Source: Caldilineaceae bacterium
GTDB lineage: Bacteria > Chloroflexota > Anaerolineae > Caldilineales > Caldilineaceae
Direction of reading: 5' to 3'
Length of the DNA: 26,341 nt
Assembly: GCA_022842065.1 (NCBI GenBank)
Contig: JALHQH010000084.1
Coordinates: forward strand, 1-26,341
Shown piece by piece: positions 16,869-23,977 of the stretch. The notes beneath the pieces were generated by a model. It was not told where the DNA came from, made no database searches, and saw only the letters and a program-made list of their open reading frames with translations. How positions within the stretch are numbered: position 1 is the stretch's first letter; the number at the start of each line of letters is the position of its first letter. Position numbers and translations under genes: made by a program.

Positions 16869-16912
16869 ATAGAACGCGGATTTGGCAGATTTTCTCGGAG
16901 CTTACACGGATG
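16869..16912. repeat. Half copy of the GAACGCGGAT repeat upstream of the LysR gene
   Basis: ATAGAACGCGGATTTGGCAG begins the left half. It continues with CACGGATGA but has no complementary right half. It ends 10 bp before the LysR ATG, so the region where a ribosome binding site should lie derives from the repeat. The remaining intergenic DNA (16736-16868) shows no clear promoter. Confidence 0.7.
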
Positions 16913-16922
16913 AAAGCGCGCA

Positions 16923-17843
16923 ATGGATCTCCAACAGTTAGTGGCCTTTGACCGGATTGTGCGTGAAGGTAGTTTTAGCCGGGCGGCGCGCGAATTGCAG
17001 ATTGCCCAACCGACCATCAGCGCGCGGATGCAGGCGCTGGAACAGGAGGTGGGCGGTGTGTTGTTACAGCGATCCAACCAAGGGGTGAAGTTGACGGCGC
17101 TGGGGGTCAGCTTTTTACCTTATGCCCGCCGTGCCCTGGCCGCGATGATGGAGGGGGCCGATGCCGTGCTGGAAGCGCAGCGGGGTCTACGCGGACGGGT
17201 GACGATTGGCGTCTTGGGTTCGCTGGCCGAATCGCTGCTCGCGCCGGCGCTGGTCAAGTTTCAGGCCGGCCACCCCACCGTGGAATGTTACGCCCGTTCC
17301 GCCGACCACCTGCCGCTGATCGAACTGCTCTATGATGGCGTCGTCGAGCTGGCGATTGTCACCTGGCCCTGTGTCCAGCCGCTGGCGACCGATCTTAAGC
17401 CGCTGCTCCACTTTCGCGAACAGGTACCCTTTGTGGTGCCGCGCCGCCATCCCTTTGCCGGGCGGGCCGGGGTAACCCAGGCCGAGATCGCCCAAGCCGA
17501 GACGCGCTTCCTGCTCTTGCGCTGGTGGCAATTAACGCCGCCCGAATTGGCTCGCCTCGCCGCCCACGCCCGCTTCACCGCCGATGTGCCCCGTGAGATC
17601 GCGATCTACCTGGCGCGGGAAGGGCACGCTTGTGGCTTTTTTACCCAGGGCCACATCATCGCCGAAGTGGAGCGGGGTGAACTGGTGGTCGTCCCCGTCA
17701 CCGACCTGCCCCCGATCTATCGCGACAGCGCCCTGGTCCAGTTGGAACGCAACTCTACCCTATCGCCCGCTGCCGCCGCGTTAGTCGGCTGCATTCGCGA
17801 ACGGGCGGCGGGGTTGGGGATTCTGGTGCCGAGGGGTAGTTGA
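16923..17843 (+). CDS. LysR-family transcriptional regulator
   Basis: This is a 306-residue DNA-binding regulator. Residues 1-60 form the winged helix-turn-helix (DLQQLVAFDRIVREGSFSRA, then QIAQPTISARMQALEQEVG). A linker helix and the two-lobed effector domain from about 90 follow (RVTIGVLGSLAESLLAP). ATG 16923 starts the HTH at the usual place; the ribosome binding site is weak. It is divergent from the acetyltransferase-MFS pair, the classical LysR arrangement, so it probably regulates that pair in response to a small molecule. A clear T-N11-A operator was not identified in the spacer, part of which is taken up by a repeat half. Confidence 0.93.
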   Translation: MDLQQLVAFDRIVREGSFSRAARELQIAQPTISARMQALEQEVGGVLLQRSNQGVKLTALGVSFLPYARRALAAMMEGADAVLEAQRGLRGRVTIGVLGSLAESLLAPALVKFQAGHPTVECYARSADHLPLIELLYDGVVELAIVTWPCVQPLATDLKPLLHFREQVPFVVPRRHPFAGRAGVTQAEIAQAETRFLLLRWWQLTPPELARLAAHARFTADVPREIAIYLAREGHACGFFTQGHIIAEVERGELVVVPVTDLPPIYRDSALVQLERNSTLSPAAAALVGCIRERAAGLGILVPRGS

Positions 17844-17873
17844 TAGGGTTATCCTGTGATCATTAAAAACTCG

Positions 17874-17897
17874 GGTTTTCATGCTGAACTCAGTATA
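17874..17897. mobile_element. Solo terminal repeat related to the MITE at 13399-13549
   Basis: Read on the minus strand from 17897, the sequence begins TATACTGAGTTCAGCATG and ends AACC. It matches each end of the MITE at 18 of 24 positions. No partner end was found nearby. It lies just upstream of the promoter at 17907 and could be a relic or a diverged element end. Confidence 0.45.
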
Positions 17898-17906
17898 GCA
17901 GCAGGA

Positions 17907-17935
17907 TTGACAGTGGGTTTGGGTAGACTTATACT
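17907..17935 (+). promoter_or_regulatory. Promoter of the DUF1963 gene
   Basis: TTGACA at 17907-17912 is followed after 17 bp by TATACT at 17930-17935. Transcription should begin near 17942, giving a leader of about 100 nt before the ATG at 18043. Confidence 0.75.
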
Positions 17936-18042
17936 GGTAAGCGGTAGTTAGATGATAATCTGCAAACATTATTGATTAGTCCCATCGCAAGCCTAATTCA
18001 TGTTTGCGTTAAGATAAGCTACTGACTCTGAGAGCACTATCA

Positions 18043-19488
18043 ATGAATCTGCTATTTCCAATCTTAGTCTTGATCATTCTGATCGGACTGTTCATTCTTT
18101 TGTTCTTTTTCTCTCGTGCGGCCATCAACAATATCCTGAACGCGCTAAAGAGCGAAAAGAAGAACGACCTGCCGCCTGTGCCCACTGACACCACCGCAAG
18201 CGTTCCGCACCCACAGGGAATTGCAGACGGTGTTGCGATGGGAACTGTTGAGATTGCAAAAATAACCGAGGCACAAAGCCGACAGGCGATTGTCTTCCGG
18301 CAATATTTTCCACCAAGTTTCACTAAGCGCCTCAGCTATTTTGGAGGCACCCCGACGGCGGGTGCTGGTTTCGACTGGCCCCGTTGGCAAGACCCGCAAG
18401 GCAATTGGCGGGCATTGACCTTCATCATGCAGATCGACTGCCGAGAAATCCCTACATCGGCGTGTTTGGGCGTGATGCCCGATGACGGGGTACTTTATTT
18501 CTTCATGGAGCTTTCGAGTGCGCTCCTCGGCAGCGCTTATCGAGTGATCTATCACGTTGGCCCGACGGATGGCTGGAGCGAAGTGCCGCTGCCAGACGAT
18601 TTACCGCCGGCGTTCAGTCTCTATGATTGTAAATACGCAATGGAAGAAGGACAATTGCCGCGCATTCTGCCGCGTTGGGATTTTGCGCCAATAGTCATCG
18701 ATATTCCCGCCGAACGATATGCAGAGCGGGAAGATGACGCGCCCCATCTTTGGCCCGGCATTTCCGCCGAGGTACTCAGGGTCGCGCAGGGCGGTCCGAT
18801 CATGCACCATCCTTACTCAATCAAGGATTTCATTCCTAAACCGGGTGATTTCAGAAAGCCGTTCGAGACATTCCCGCACGATTGGCGCGCTGTGCAGTAC
18901 GTGATGGGAATGCTGATTGAAAAACTTGAACAGTGGAAGAAATATCCAAATGGAGCACCTATTGATAAGAAGTTGTCTAATGAAGAAAAACGAATGCAAC
19001 TTTCGGTCATCCAGGAAAAGGCGCAACAGTTCTATGACATCGCCGCAGGACAACCGGCAGACGAAGCTGTCCCCGAAAGTCAGCGCGATGCGGTATGGGC
19101 CTTTCTTGCCAGCAAGGTGAGGTTGTCACGGTTCATTTTAGACGAGGCAGTGACACTGTCGGTAGAAGACAGTCTTTCGCGCTCGCCGGAAGCCGCGTCA
19201 CTGATTCCTCCCGCTGCAGCGGAACGAATTCGTGGGCGCCATGCGCTTGTCACCACCTATGAAGGCAAGGAGTATGTGAACACGCCTGAGCGCATGCTGG
19301 CACCGCCTACTGACGTTCAGGGCGGCCAATGGGAATGGGCGGGCACGCATCTCCTGCTGCTTGAGCTTTCTTCTGAAATACAACTTGGCAGGAATTTCGG
19401 TGAAGGTGTCTGTCAACTCTATATCGCGCCGGAAGACCTAAACGCACGCCGCTTCGCCAAGGTGAAACTGGAATTTGAAGCGTATTAG
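18043..19488 (+). CDS. Membrane-anchored DUF1963 (YwqG-like) protein
   Basis: This 481-residue protein begins with one strong transmembrane span (residues 3-24) followed by a basic, polar linker to about 85. The remainder resembles the DUF1963/YwqG family: LSYFGGTPTAGAGFDWPRW (97-115), LTFIMQIDC (125-133) and a DDGVLYFF segment (147-154) near the front, and an LLLLELSSE plus GEGVCQLYIAPEDL strand pair at the end. An inserted, charged region lies between about 280 and 350. YwqG-like proteins are widespread but of unknown function and are often found near immunity or stress genes. Codon usage is more mixed and AT-richer than in the flanking genes, which hints at recent acquisition. It has its own promoter. 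An orphan reading frame follows at once. Confidence 0.8.
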   Translation: MNLLFPILVLIILIGLFILLFFFSRAAINNILNALKSEKKNDLPPVPTDTTASVPHPQGIADGVAMGTVEIAKITEAQSRQAIVFRQYFPPSFTKRLSYFGGTPTAGAGFDWPRWQDPQGNWRALTFIMQIDCREIPTSACLGVMPDDGVLYFFMELSSALLGSAYRVIYHVGPTDGWSEVPLPDDLPPAFSLYDCKYAMEEGQLPRILPRWDFAPIVIDIPAERYAEREDDAPHLWPGISAEVLRVAQGGPIMHHPYSIKDFIPKPGDFRKPFETFPHDWRAVQYVMGMLIEKLEQWKKYPNGAPIDKKLSNEEKRMQLSVIQEKAQQFYDIAAGQPADEAVPESQRDAVWAFLASKVRLSRFILDEAVTLSVEDSLSRSPEAASLIPPAAAERIRGRHALVTTYEGKEYVNTPERMLAPPTDVQGGQWEWAGTHLLLLELSSEIQLGRNFGEGVCQLYIAPEDLNARRFAKVKLEFEAY

Positions 19489-19706
19489 CAGTTAGCTACG
19501 AGCCAGAAATCGACGAGCCGAATGCCGAAGTCCAAGTTCCCGATGGCAAGGGTGGGTTTGTGACGGCAACGATGTCCATTTGGACCCCCGCTAGTTTTGC
19601 CATTGGGGAGAATGGCATTTGGTTCTTCTCAATGTTGTGGGAGAACGGCGTGGAGCAGCCACCCATTGAATTCTTGGACGACCGCAATCTCTCACCATAC
19701 GAATAA
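19479..19706 (+). pseudogene. Open frame lacking a start codon, probable gene remnant
   Basis: Directly after the DUF1963 stop, in the -1 frame relative to that gene, an open frame runs to TAA at 19704-19706. From 19497 it reads YEPEIDEPNAEVQVPDGKGG and continues through an IWTPASFAIGENGIWFFSML segment to DRNLSPYE. The composition is that of a real protein of about 70 residues, but no ATG, GTG or TTG with a ribosome binding site precedes it; GTT at 19491 stands where a start would be expected. It may be a decayed small gene, or a C-terminal extension cut off by a frameshift. No family was recognised. Confidence 0.5.
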
Positions 19707-19785
19707 GCATTGCTCATCGATAGCTCACAAAAGAAAAATATATGGCGTACCCAGGGTAGCATTTATCAGCCATGGTCAACGAGAA

Positions 19786-20583
19786 ATGATCAACGATCCA
19801 ACCATCCTCACCCAGATTCAACAGTTGGAGACATTCGCCGCCAATGCCTGGCCGGCTGCGGAAGTCGCGGCATTGGCCGGGTGGCGGTTGCGCTATACGG
19901 CCGGGGTGACGCGTCGCGCAAATTCCGTTTGGCCGAATGGTGCGACGGGGGAGCTGGAGGTAGCGGAAAAGCTGCTTGCGGCGGAAGCCTTTTACAGGGC
20001 GCGCAAGCTGCCGACGCGCTATCAGATCTCACCCGCCGCGCAGCCCCTGGATCTCGATGATCAACTAGCAGCGCGCGGCTATACGGCGGTAGCACGCACC
20101 GCGGTGCAAGTCGCGCCGATCACGACGCTGCTGGCCAAGACGCCACCGTTGCGCCAATACCCCACGTTTGCCATTGAAGTGGCCGAAACGTTTGATGAAG
20201 AGTGGTTTGCCGCTTATATGGACTTTGCCGAGGAGGATGCTGCTGGATTTGCCATCCGCCGTGAGATTCTCCAGCGGATTGGCGCGTCCACCGGCTTTGC
20301 CCTGTTACAGATTGACGACCAGCCGGCTGCGGTTGGCTTGGGTGTGGTCGAGGCCGGCTGGTTGGGCATTTTCTGTATGGGTACCGCCCCAGCGTTTCGG
20401 CGGCGTGGTGCGGCCCGGACCATTTTGCGCACCCTCGCCATTTGGGCACAGATGCAGGATGCCGATCATGCCTATCTGCAAGTGATGGATAAAAATAGCG
20501 CGGCGCGCCCCCTCTATGCCGGTATCGGCTTCCAAACCCTTTACCATTATCACTACCGTGAGCAACCATCACGCCCGCTGTGA
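19786..20583 (+). CDS. GNAT family N-acetyltransferase, two-domain type
   Basis: This 265-residue cytosolic acetyltransferase has a substrate I cannot predict. I start at ATG 19786 because the conserved part begins there; the longer frame back to 19597 covers the remnant in another frame. The N-terminal half (ETFAANAWPAAEVAALAGWR) is the variable lobe found in long GNATs. The C-terminal half has the acetyl-CoA core: LGIFCMGTAPAFRRRGAART, where RRRGAA (205-210) binds the pyrophosphate, then AYLQVMDKNSAARPLYAGIGF (ending at 249), the beta-6 and helix segment with the Tyr general-acid position, and LYHYHYR at the end. It precedes bciA by about 90 bp, but that gene has its own promoter. Confidence 0.85.
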   Translation: MINDPTILTQIQQLETFAANAWPAAEVAALAGWRLRYTAGVTRRANSVWPNGATGELEVAEKLLAAEAFYRARKLPTRYQISPAAQPLDLDDQLAARGYTAVARTAVQVAPITTLLAKTPPLRQYPTFAIEVAETFDEEWFAAYMDFAEEDAAGFAIRREILQRIGASTGFALLQIDDQPAAVGLGVVEAGWLGIFCMGTAPAFRRRGAARTILRTLAIWAQMQDADHAYLQVMDKNSAARPLYAGIGFQTLYHYHYREQPSRPL

Positions 20584-20589
20584 TTTCAA

Positions 20590-20618
20590 TTAACACGGAT
20601 CGAAAAGCACTGTACAAT
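20590..20618 (+). promoter_or_regulatory. Promoter of bciA
   Basis: TTAACA at 20590-20595 is followed after 17 bp by TACAAT at 20613-20618, each one mismatch from consensus. The leader would be about 50 nt. This makes bciA the first gene of a short transcript that probably includes the serine hydrolase gene. Confidence 0.65.
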
Positions 20619-20674
20619 GTTCATAGACAAGGGCAGGTTGCGGAGATGATCCTTCAGCAAAACATAGGTGCACT

Positions 20675-21679
20675 ATGAGCGACAACCCGCAAGCGGCGAC
20701 ACGCCGAGTTTTGGTCATGGGGGGCACAGGCACGATTGGCCGTGCCGCGGTCGCGGCGTTGGTGGCGCGTGGTCATCAAGTGGTCTGTGTTGTACGCCCC
20801 CCAAGCGGCGGTCGGTCGACGACCGCAAGCGCCGACCGCCTTCTCCAAGGTGCTGAGCTCCGTTTTGCCGACGTGACCGATCTTGCCTCCTTGGCCAGTA
20901 ACGGCTTCGGTCAACAAACCTTTGATGCGGTACTCTCCTGTATGGCTTCGCGGACCGGTGCGCCGCAGGACGCTTGGGCCATCGACCATAAGGCGCACAT
21001 GAACGTGCTGGATTTGGCGCAAGCGGCGGGGGTGACACAGCTGGTGCTGCTCTCGGCGATCTGTGTGCAAAAGCCACGCCTGGCCTTTCAACATGCCAAG
21101 TTGGCGTTTGAAAAGGCGCTGATCGAGTCGGGGTTGACCTATTCAATCGTCCGCCCCACCGCCTTTTTCAAATCGCTCTCCGGGCAGATCGCGCGGGTAC
21201 AGCAGGGCAAGCCCTTTTTGCTCTTTGGTGACGGCCAGTTGACGGCATGCAAACCGATCAGTGATCAAGATCTGGCCGCATACCTCGCCGATTGCCTGGA
21301 AGACGCAACCCTGCAAAACAAAATTCTGCCCATCGGCGGGCCGGGACCGGCGATCACGCCACTAGAACAAGGCGAATTTCTCTTCCGGCTAGTGGGCCGT
21401 CCGCCGCGTTTCAAAAGTGTACCCCCCGCGTTCCTGCGTGGGATCGCAACCCTACTCGGTGGGCTCGGCAAAGTTGTCCCCCCCTTGGCCGCCAAAGCTG
21501 AGCTGGCGCGCATTGGCCATTACTATGCCACCGAATCGATGTTGGTGCTCAATCCCACCACCGGCCGTTACGATGCTGCCGCCACCCCCGAAACGGGTCA
21601 TGATACCCTTTTTGACTATTATCAACGCGTGGTTGATGGCCGCGCAACGGTCGATCGTGGCGACCATGCCGTCTTTTGA
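20675..21679 (+). CDS. bciA: Divinyl (proto)chlorophyllide 8-vinyl reductase, BciA type
   Basis: BciA is an atypical SDR that uses NADPH to reduce the C8 vinyl group of divinyl (proto)chlorophyllide in (bacterio)chlorophyll synthesis. The 334-residue sequence has the family's usual length. MGGTGTIGRA (15-24) is the dinucleotide loop. Segments I recognise as BciA-specific are LSCMASRTGAP (87-97), LLSAICVQKP (125-134), SIVRPTAFFKSLSGQ (157-171), LLFGDGQLTACKPISD (182-197), ILPIGGPG and RIGHYYATESML. The end RGDHAVF is also typical. No other pigment gene is in the window, so its pathway partners must lie elsewhere, or the gene is a relic or has another use. The spacing to the serine hydrolase gene is 45 nt. 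Recognition rests on recalled motifs. Confidence 0.88.
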   Translation: MSDNPQAATRRVLVMGGTGTIGRAAVAALVARGHQVVCVVRPPSGGRSTTASADRLLQGAELRFADVTDLASLASNGFGQQTFDAVLSCMASRTGAPQDAWAIDHKAHMNVLDLAQAAGVTQLVLLSAICVQKPRLAFQHAKLAFEKALIESGLTYSIVRPTAFFKSLSGQIARVQQGKPFLLFGDGQLTACKPISDQDLAAYLADCLEDATLQNKILPIGGPGPAITPLEQGEFLFRLVGRPPRFKSVPPAFLRGIATLLGGLGKVVPPLAAKAELARIGHYYATESMLVLNPTTGRYDAAATPETGHDTLFDYYQRVVDGRATVDRGDHAVF

Positions 21680-21724
21680 GCCATTTGCCTGTGTAGTCCT
21701 ATCCTAAACAAAGCAGAGAACCCA

Positions 21725-23206
21725 ATGAACGCACACTGGACAGACAATCCTGAAAATCTCTTTACCCCAGCGCCCTCACCAGAAAGCCTGGGTATCCCTT
21801 CGGGGGCGATCCTGAATTTCCTCCAACGGATCGACGCGGAACGGATCAACCTGCACGGCTTCCTGTTGGTGCGCGGCAACCGTATTGCGGCAGAGGGTTA
21901 TTGGGCCCCGTGGTCGGCGGATCGCAAACACCGGATGTATTCGATCAGCAAAAGCTTCGTTGCCCTGGCGGTCGGGCTAATGATTGACGAAGGCCGGCTC
22001 ACCCTTGATGCGCGGGTCGCCGACTACTTTCCTGATAAGGTACCGGCAAAGCTGCACCCGTGGCTGGCCACTTCGACCGTGCGCGATCTCCTGATTATGG
22101 CGACGGCCCATTCGAGCACCTCCTACGGGCGCGAGGATCCGGACTGGGTCTGGACCTTCTTCAACAAACAGCCCTCGCATCCGCCGGGCACCATCTTTGC
22201 CTATGACACGGCGGCCACTGTCGTACTCACCGCCATCGTCGAGCAGTTGGCGGGTGCAGCGTTTCTCGATTACATGCGCCCTCGCTTCCTCGATCCCATC
22301 GACTTCGCTGCCGATGCCTGGTGCGTGCGTCGGCCCGAGGGTGGTTCATGGGGCGGTTCGGGGGTGATCTGTACCCTGCGCGATATGGCCAAGGTGGCCC
22401 TGACGTGCCTCAACGGTGGCAAGTGGGGAGCAGCGCAACTCCTGCCGGCGGCCTATGTACAAGCAGCGACCGCCAAGCAGATCGATAACAGCCTGGGCGG
22501 CAATGGTGGCTATGGCTATCAGATTTGGTGCGAACGAGATCAGGGCTTCTCCTTCCGCGGGATGGGCAGTCAGTATGCCATCGCAGTGCCCGCCAAGGAC
22601 TTCCTCTTCACCTGTATTGCTGATACCCAAGGCGCGCCGGCCGGTAGCCCGATTCCCGATGTGATGTGGGAGGAGATCTATCCCCATCTCGCCGACGGGG
22701 CGTTGCCTGCTGATCACACCGCCCAAGCGGCGCTCACCGCTAAGCTTGAATCGCTTGCTGTCTTACCCCTTCTCGGCAACCCGACTGCGCCGGTGGCGGC
22801 GACGGTCAACGGTGCCTGGTATGGGCTCGAAGCGAACCCGATGGGGATCACACGGCTGTGCCTTTCCTTCAGCGGCGATCAGGGCATGTGGGAGTATACC
22901 AACGCCCAGGGTGATAATGTGTTGCGGTTTGGGATCGGGCGTGTAGTAGCCGGTAACTTCCCGCAGCGCAACTACTTTGGCCCCCAGATCGGCGTGAGCC
23001 CGGGCACCGAATACACCTGCTTGGCCTCGGCGGCGTGGGTTGACGAACAGACGCTCAATCTGGAAGTCTATATCACCGATGATTACTTTGGCGGTCTGCG
23101 CATCACCTTCGCGTTCAAAGGGGACGAAATCGGCCTCTTCATGACGAAACAGGCGGAATGGTTTCTCGACGAGTACCAGGGCTTTGGCGGTGGCAAGCGC
23201 CTTTAA
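21725..23206 (+). CDS. Beta-lactamase-like serine hydrolase with C-terminal beta domain
   Basis: This 493-residue member of the class C beta-lactamase/DD-peptidase/esterase superfamily carries SISK at 73-76, the S-x-x-K nucleophile and general base. YDT at 160-162 stands in place of the usual Y-x-N. Residues about 20-335 form the transpeptidase-like domain. The remainder (from NGAWYGLEANPMGITRLCLS) looks like the beta-rich, lipocalin-like domain often attached to such enzymes. No signal peptide is visible, so it is probably cytoplasmic and more likely an esterase or peptidase than an antibiotic-degrading enzyme. It follows bciA by 45 nt and may share its promoter. ATG 21725 has AGAG upstream. 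Confidence 0.88.
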   Translation: MNAHWTDNPENLFTPAPSPESLGIPSGAILNFLQRIDAERINLHGFLLVRGNRIAAEGYWAPWSADRKHRMYSISKSFVALAVGLMIDEGRLTLDARVADYFPDKVPAKLHPWLATSTVRDLLIMATAHSSTSYGREDPDWVWTFFNKQPSHPPGTIFAYDTAATVVLTAIVEQLAGAAFLDYMRPRFLDPIDFAADAWCVRRPEGGSWGGSGVICTLRDMAKVALTCLNGGKWGAAQLLPAAYVQAATAKQIDNSLGGNGGYGYQIWCERDQGFSFRGMGSQYAIAVPAKDFLFTCIADTQGAPAGSPIPDVMWEEIYPHLADGALPADHTAQAALTAKLESLAVLPLLGNPTAPVAATVNGAWYGLEANPMGITRLCLSFSGDQGMWEYTNAQGDNVLRFGIGRVVAGNFPQRNYFGPQIGVSPGTEYTCLASAAWVDEQTLNLEVYITDDYFGGLRITFAFKGDEIGLFMTKQAEWFLDEYQGFGGGKRL

Positions 23207-23247
23207 CGCGGTAGCCTAACGCGTTGTTTTCTTATAAATTTTTACCG

Positions 23248-23276
23248 TTGATAAACATACGGCATAGCCGTATAAT
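23248..23276 (+). promoter_or_regulatory. Promoter and palindromic operator of the toxin-antitoxin locus
   Basis: TTGATA (23248-23253), a 17-bp spacer and a perfect TATAAT (23271-23276) form a strong promoter. ATACGGC (23257-23263) and GCCGTAT (23267-23273) are inverted repeats around ATA, lying between and overlapping the boxes, as expected for an operator bound by the antitoxin. The predicted start, about 7 nt after the -10 box, is the A of the toxin ATG at 23283, so the toxin message would be leaderless. Confidence 0.8.
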
Positions 23277-23282
23277 TATAGC

Positions 23283-23594
23283 ATGGTCTTTATCGAAACT
23301 ACCCTGTTTACAAAGTTAGTGTATGAGCACCAGAGCGATGAAGAATTCGCTGGATTGCAAAACTACCTGCTCACCCGTCCGAATGCCGGCGATATTATCC
23401 CAGGTAGCGGCGGCGTTAGAAAGCTGCGTTGGGCCAGCGATGGGCGCGGCAAACGTGGCGGGGTTCGCGTAATTTATTATTAGAAAGTGTCTGAGGAGGA
23501 AATCTGGCTGATTACGTTGTATGCGAAAAAGGAAGCCAGCAGTATCTCACCTCAGATTTTGAAGAAAATTGCTGAGGAAATTAAGCATGGCTAA
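23283..23594 (+). pseudogene. RelE/HigB-like toxin gene interrupted by an amber codon
   Basis: The frame opens at ATG 23283 and meets TAG at 23481-23483 after 66 residues, just after RGGVRVIYY. The same frame then continues without interruption through KVSEEEIWLITLYAKKEASS to TAA at 23592-23594. Toxins of this family normally have Trp at that place (IYYW), so a single TGG-to-TAG change explains the break. The full product would be 103 residues, the usual size. The truncated form keeps FIETTLFTKL, GSGGVRKLRW and GKRGGVR but loses the last strand and helix. It is probably inactive, unless the amber codon is read through. The restored end overlaps the antitoxin start by 8 nt. Confidence 0.85.
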
Positions 23595-23874
23595 ACGCGA
23601 TATTGGACAAGAGATCCTGGATGGTTTGCGCGAAATCAAGGCGCACAAGGCCGGTAAACTTGATTTGCGGAAACGCACATTCCAACCACCGGCACCCGCC
23701 AACGAAATTCGCGAGAAATTGCAGCTTTCGCAGGCTGCTTTTGCTGGCTTGATGGGGGTGAGCTTGCGCACGTTGCAAGATTGGGAACAAGGCCGCCGCC
23801 AACCCGCTGGTTCAGCACGGATGCTATTACGCATTGCACAGCAACATCCAGAAGTTTTTCTGGAATTAGCGTAG
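23587..23874 (+). CDS. HigA-like antitoxin, XRE-type helix-turn-helix protein
   Basis: This 95-residue DNA-binding protein would neutralise the upstream toxin and repress the locus. ATG 23587 follows GAGGAA (23574-23579) at 7-nt spacing; a TTG at 23569 is less likely. The N-terminal arm (AKRDIGQEILDGLREIKAHK) is the toxin-contacting helix in this family. Residues 40-72 are the HTH: REKLQLSQAAFAGLMGVSLR, then TLQDWEQGRRQP. It is fully intact and keeps its overlapping position with the toxin frame, so it is presumably still made and still autoregulating through the palindrome at 23257-23273. A 21-bp hairpin 50 bp downstream ends the unit. Confidence 0.92.
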   Translation: MAKRDIGQEILDGLREIKAHKAGKLDLRKRTFQPPAPANEIREKLQLSQAAFAGLMGVSLRTLQDWEQGRRQPAGSARMLLRIAQQHPEVFLELA

Positions 23875-23924
23875 CACCAGAAATGCTACAGGCAATAACG
23901 AACAGGCCGTGCCCGAACATCATA

Positions 23925-23972
23925 ATCATAACATAGTGGGGAAAAGTTTCATTTTCCCCACTATGTTATGAT
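23925..23972. terminator. Bidirectional terminator between antitoxin and SDR genes
   Basis: A perfect 21-bp stem (23925-23945 with 23952-23972) surrounds GTTTCA. The arms contain AGTGGGGAAAA and TTTTCCCCACT. It lies between the converging antitoxin and SDR genes. The stem has A and T runs beside the GC block on both strands, but no T run after the stem. Confidence 0.78.
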
Positions 23973-23977
23973 CAACC

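Noticed and set aside
19470..19500. Programmed frameshift joining the DUF1963 gene to the downstream frame
   Set aside because: The two frames overlap only between 19479 and 19488 and no slippery heptamer is present there; decay of a separate gene or a frameshift mutation is simpler.
23569..23874. Antitoxin starting at TTG 23569
   Set aside because: ATG 23587 has the correctly spaced GAGGAA and matches the family N-terminus.
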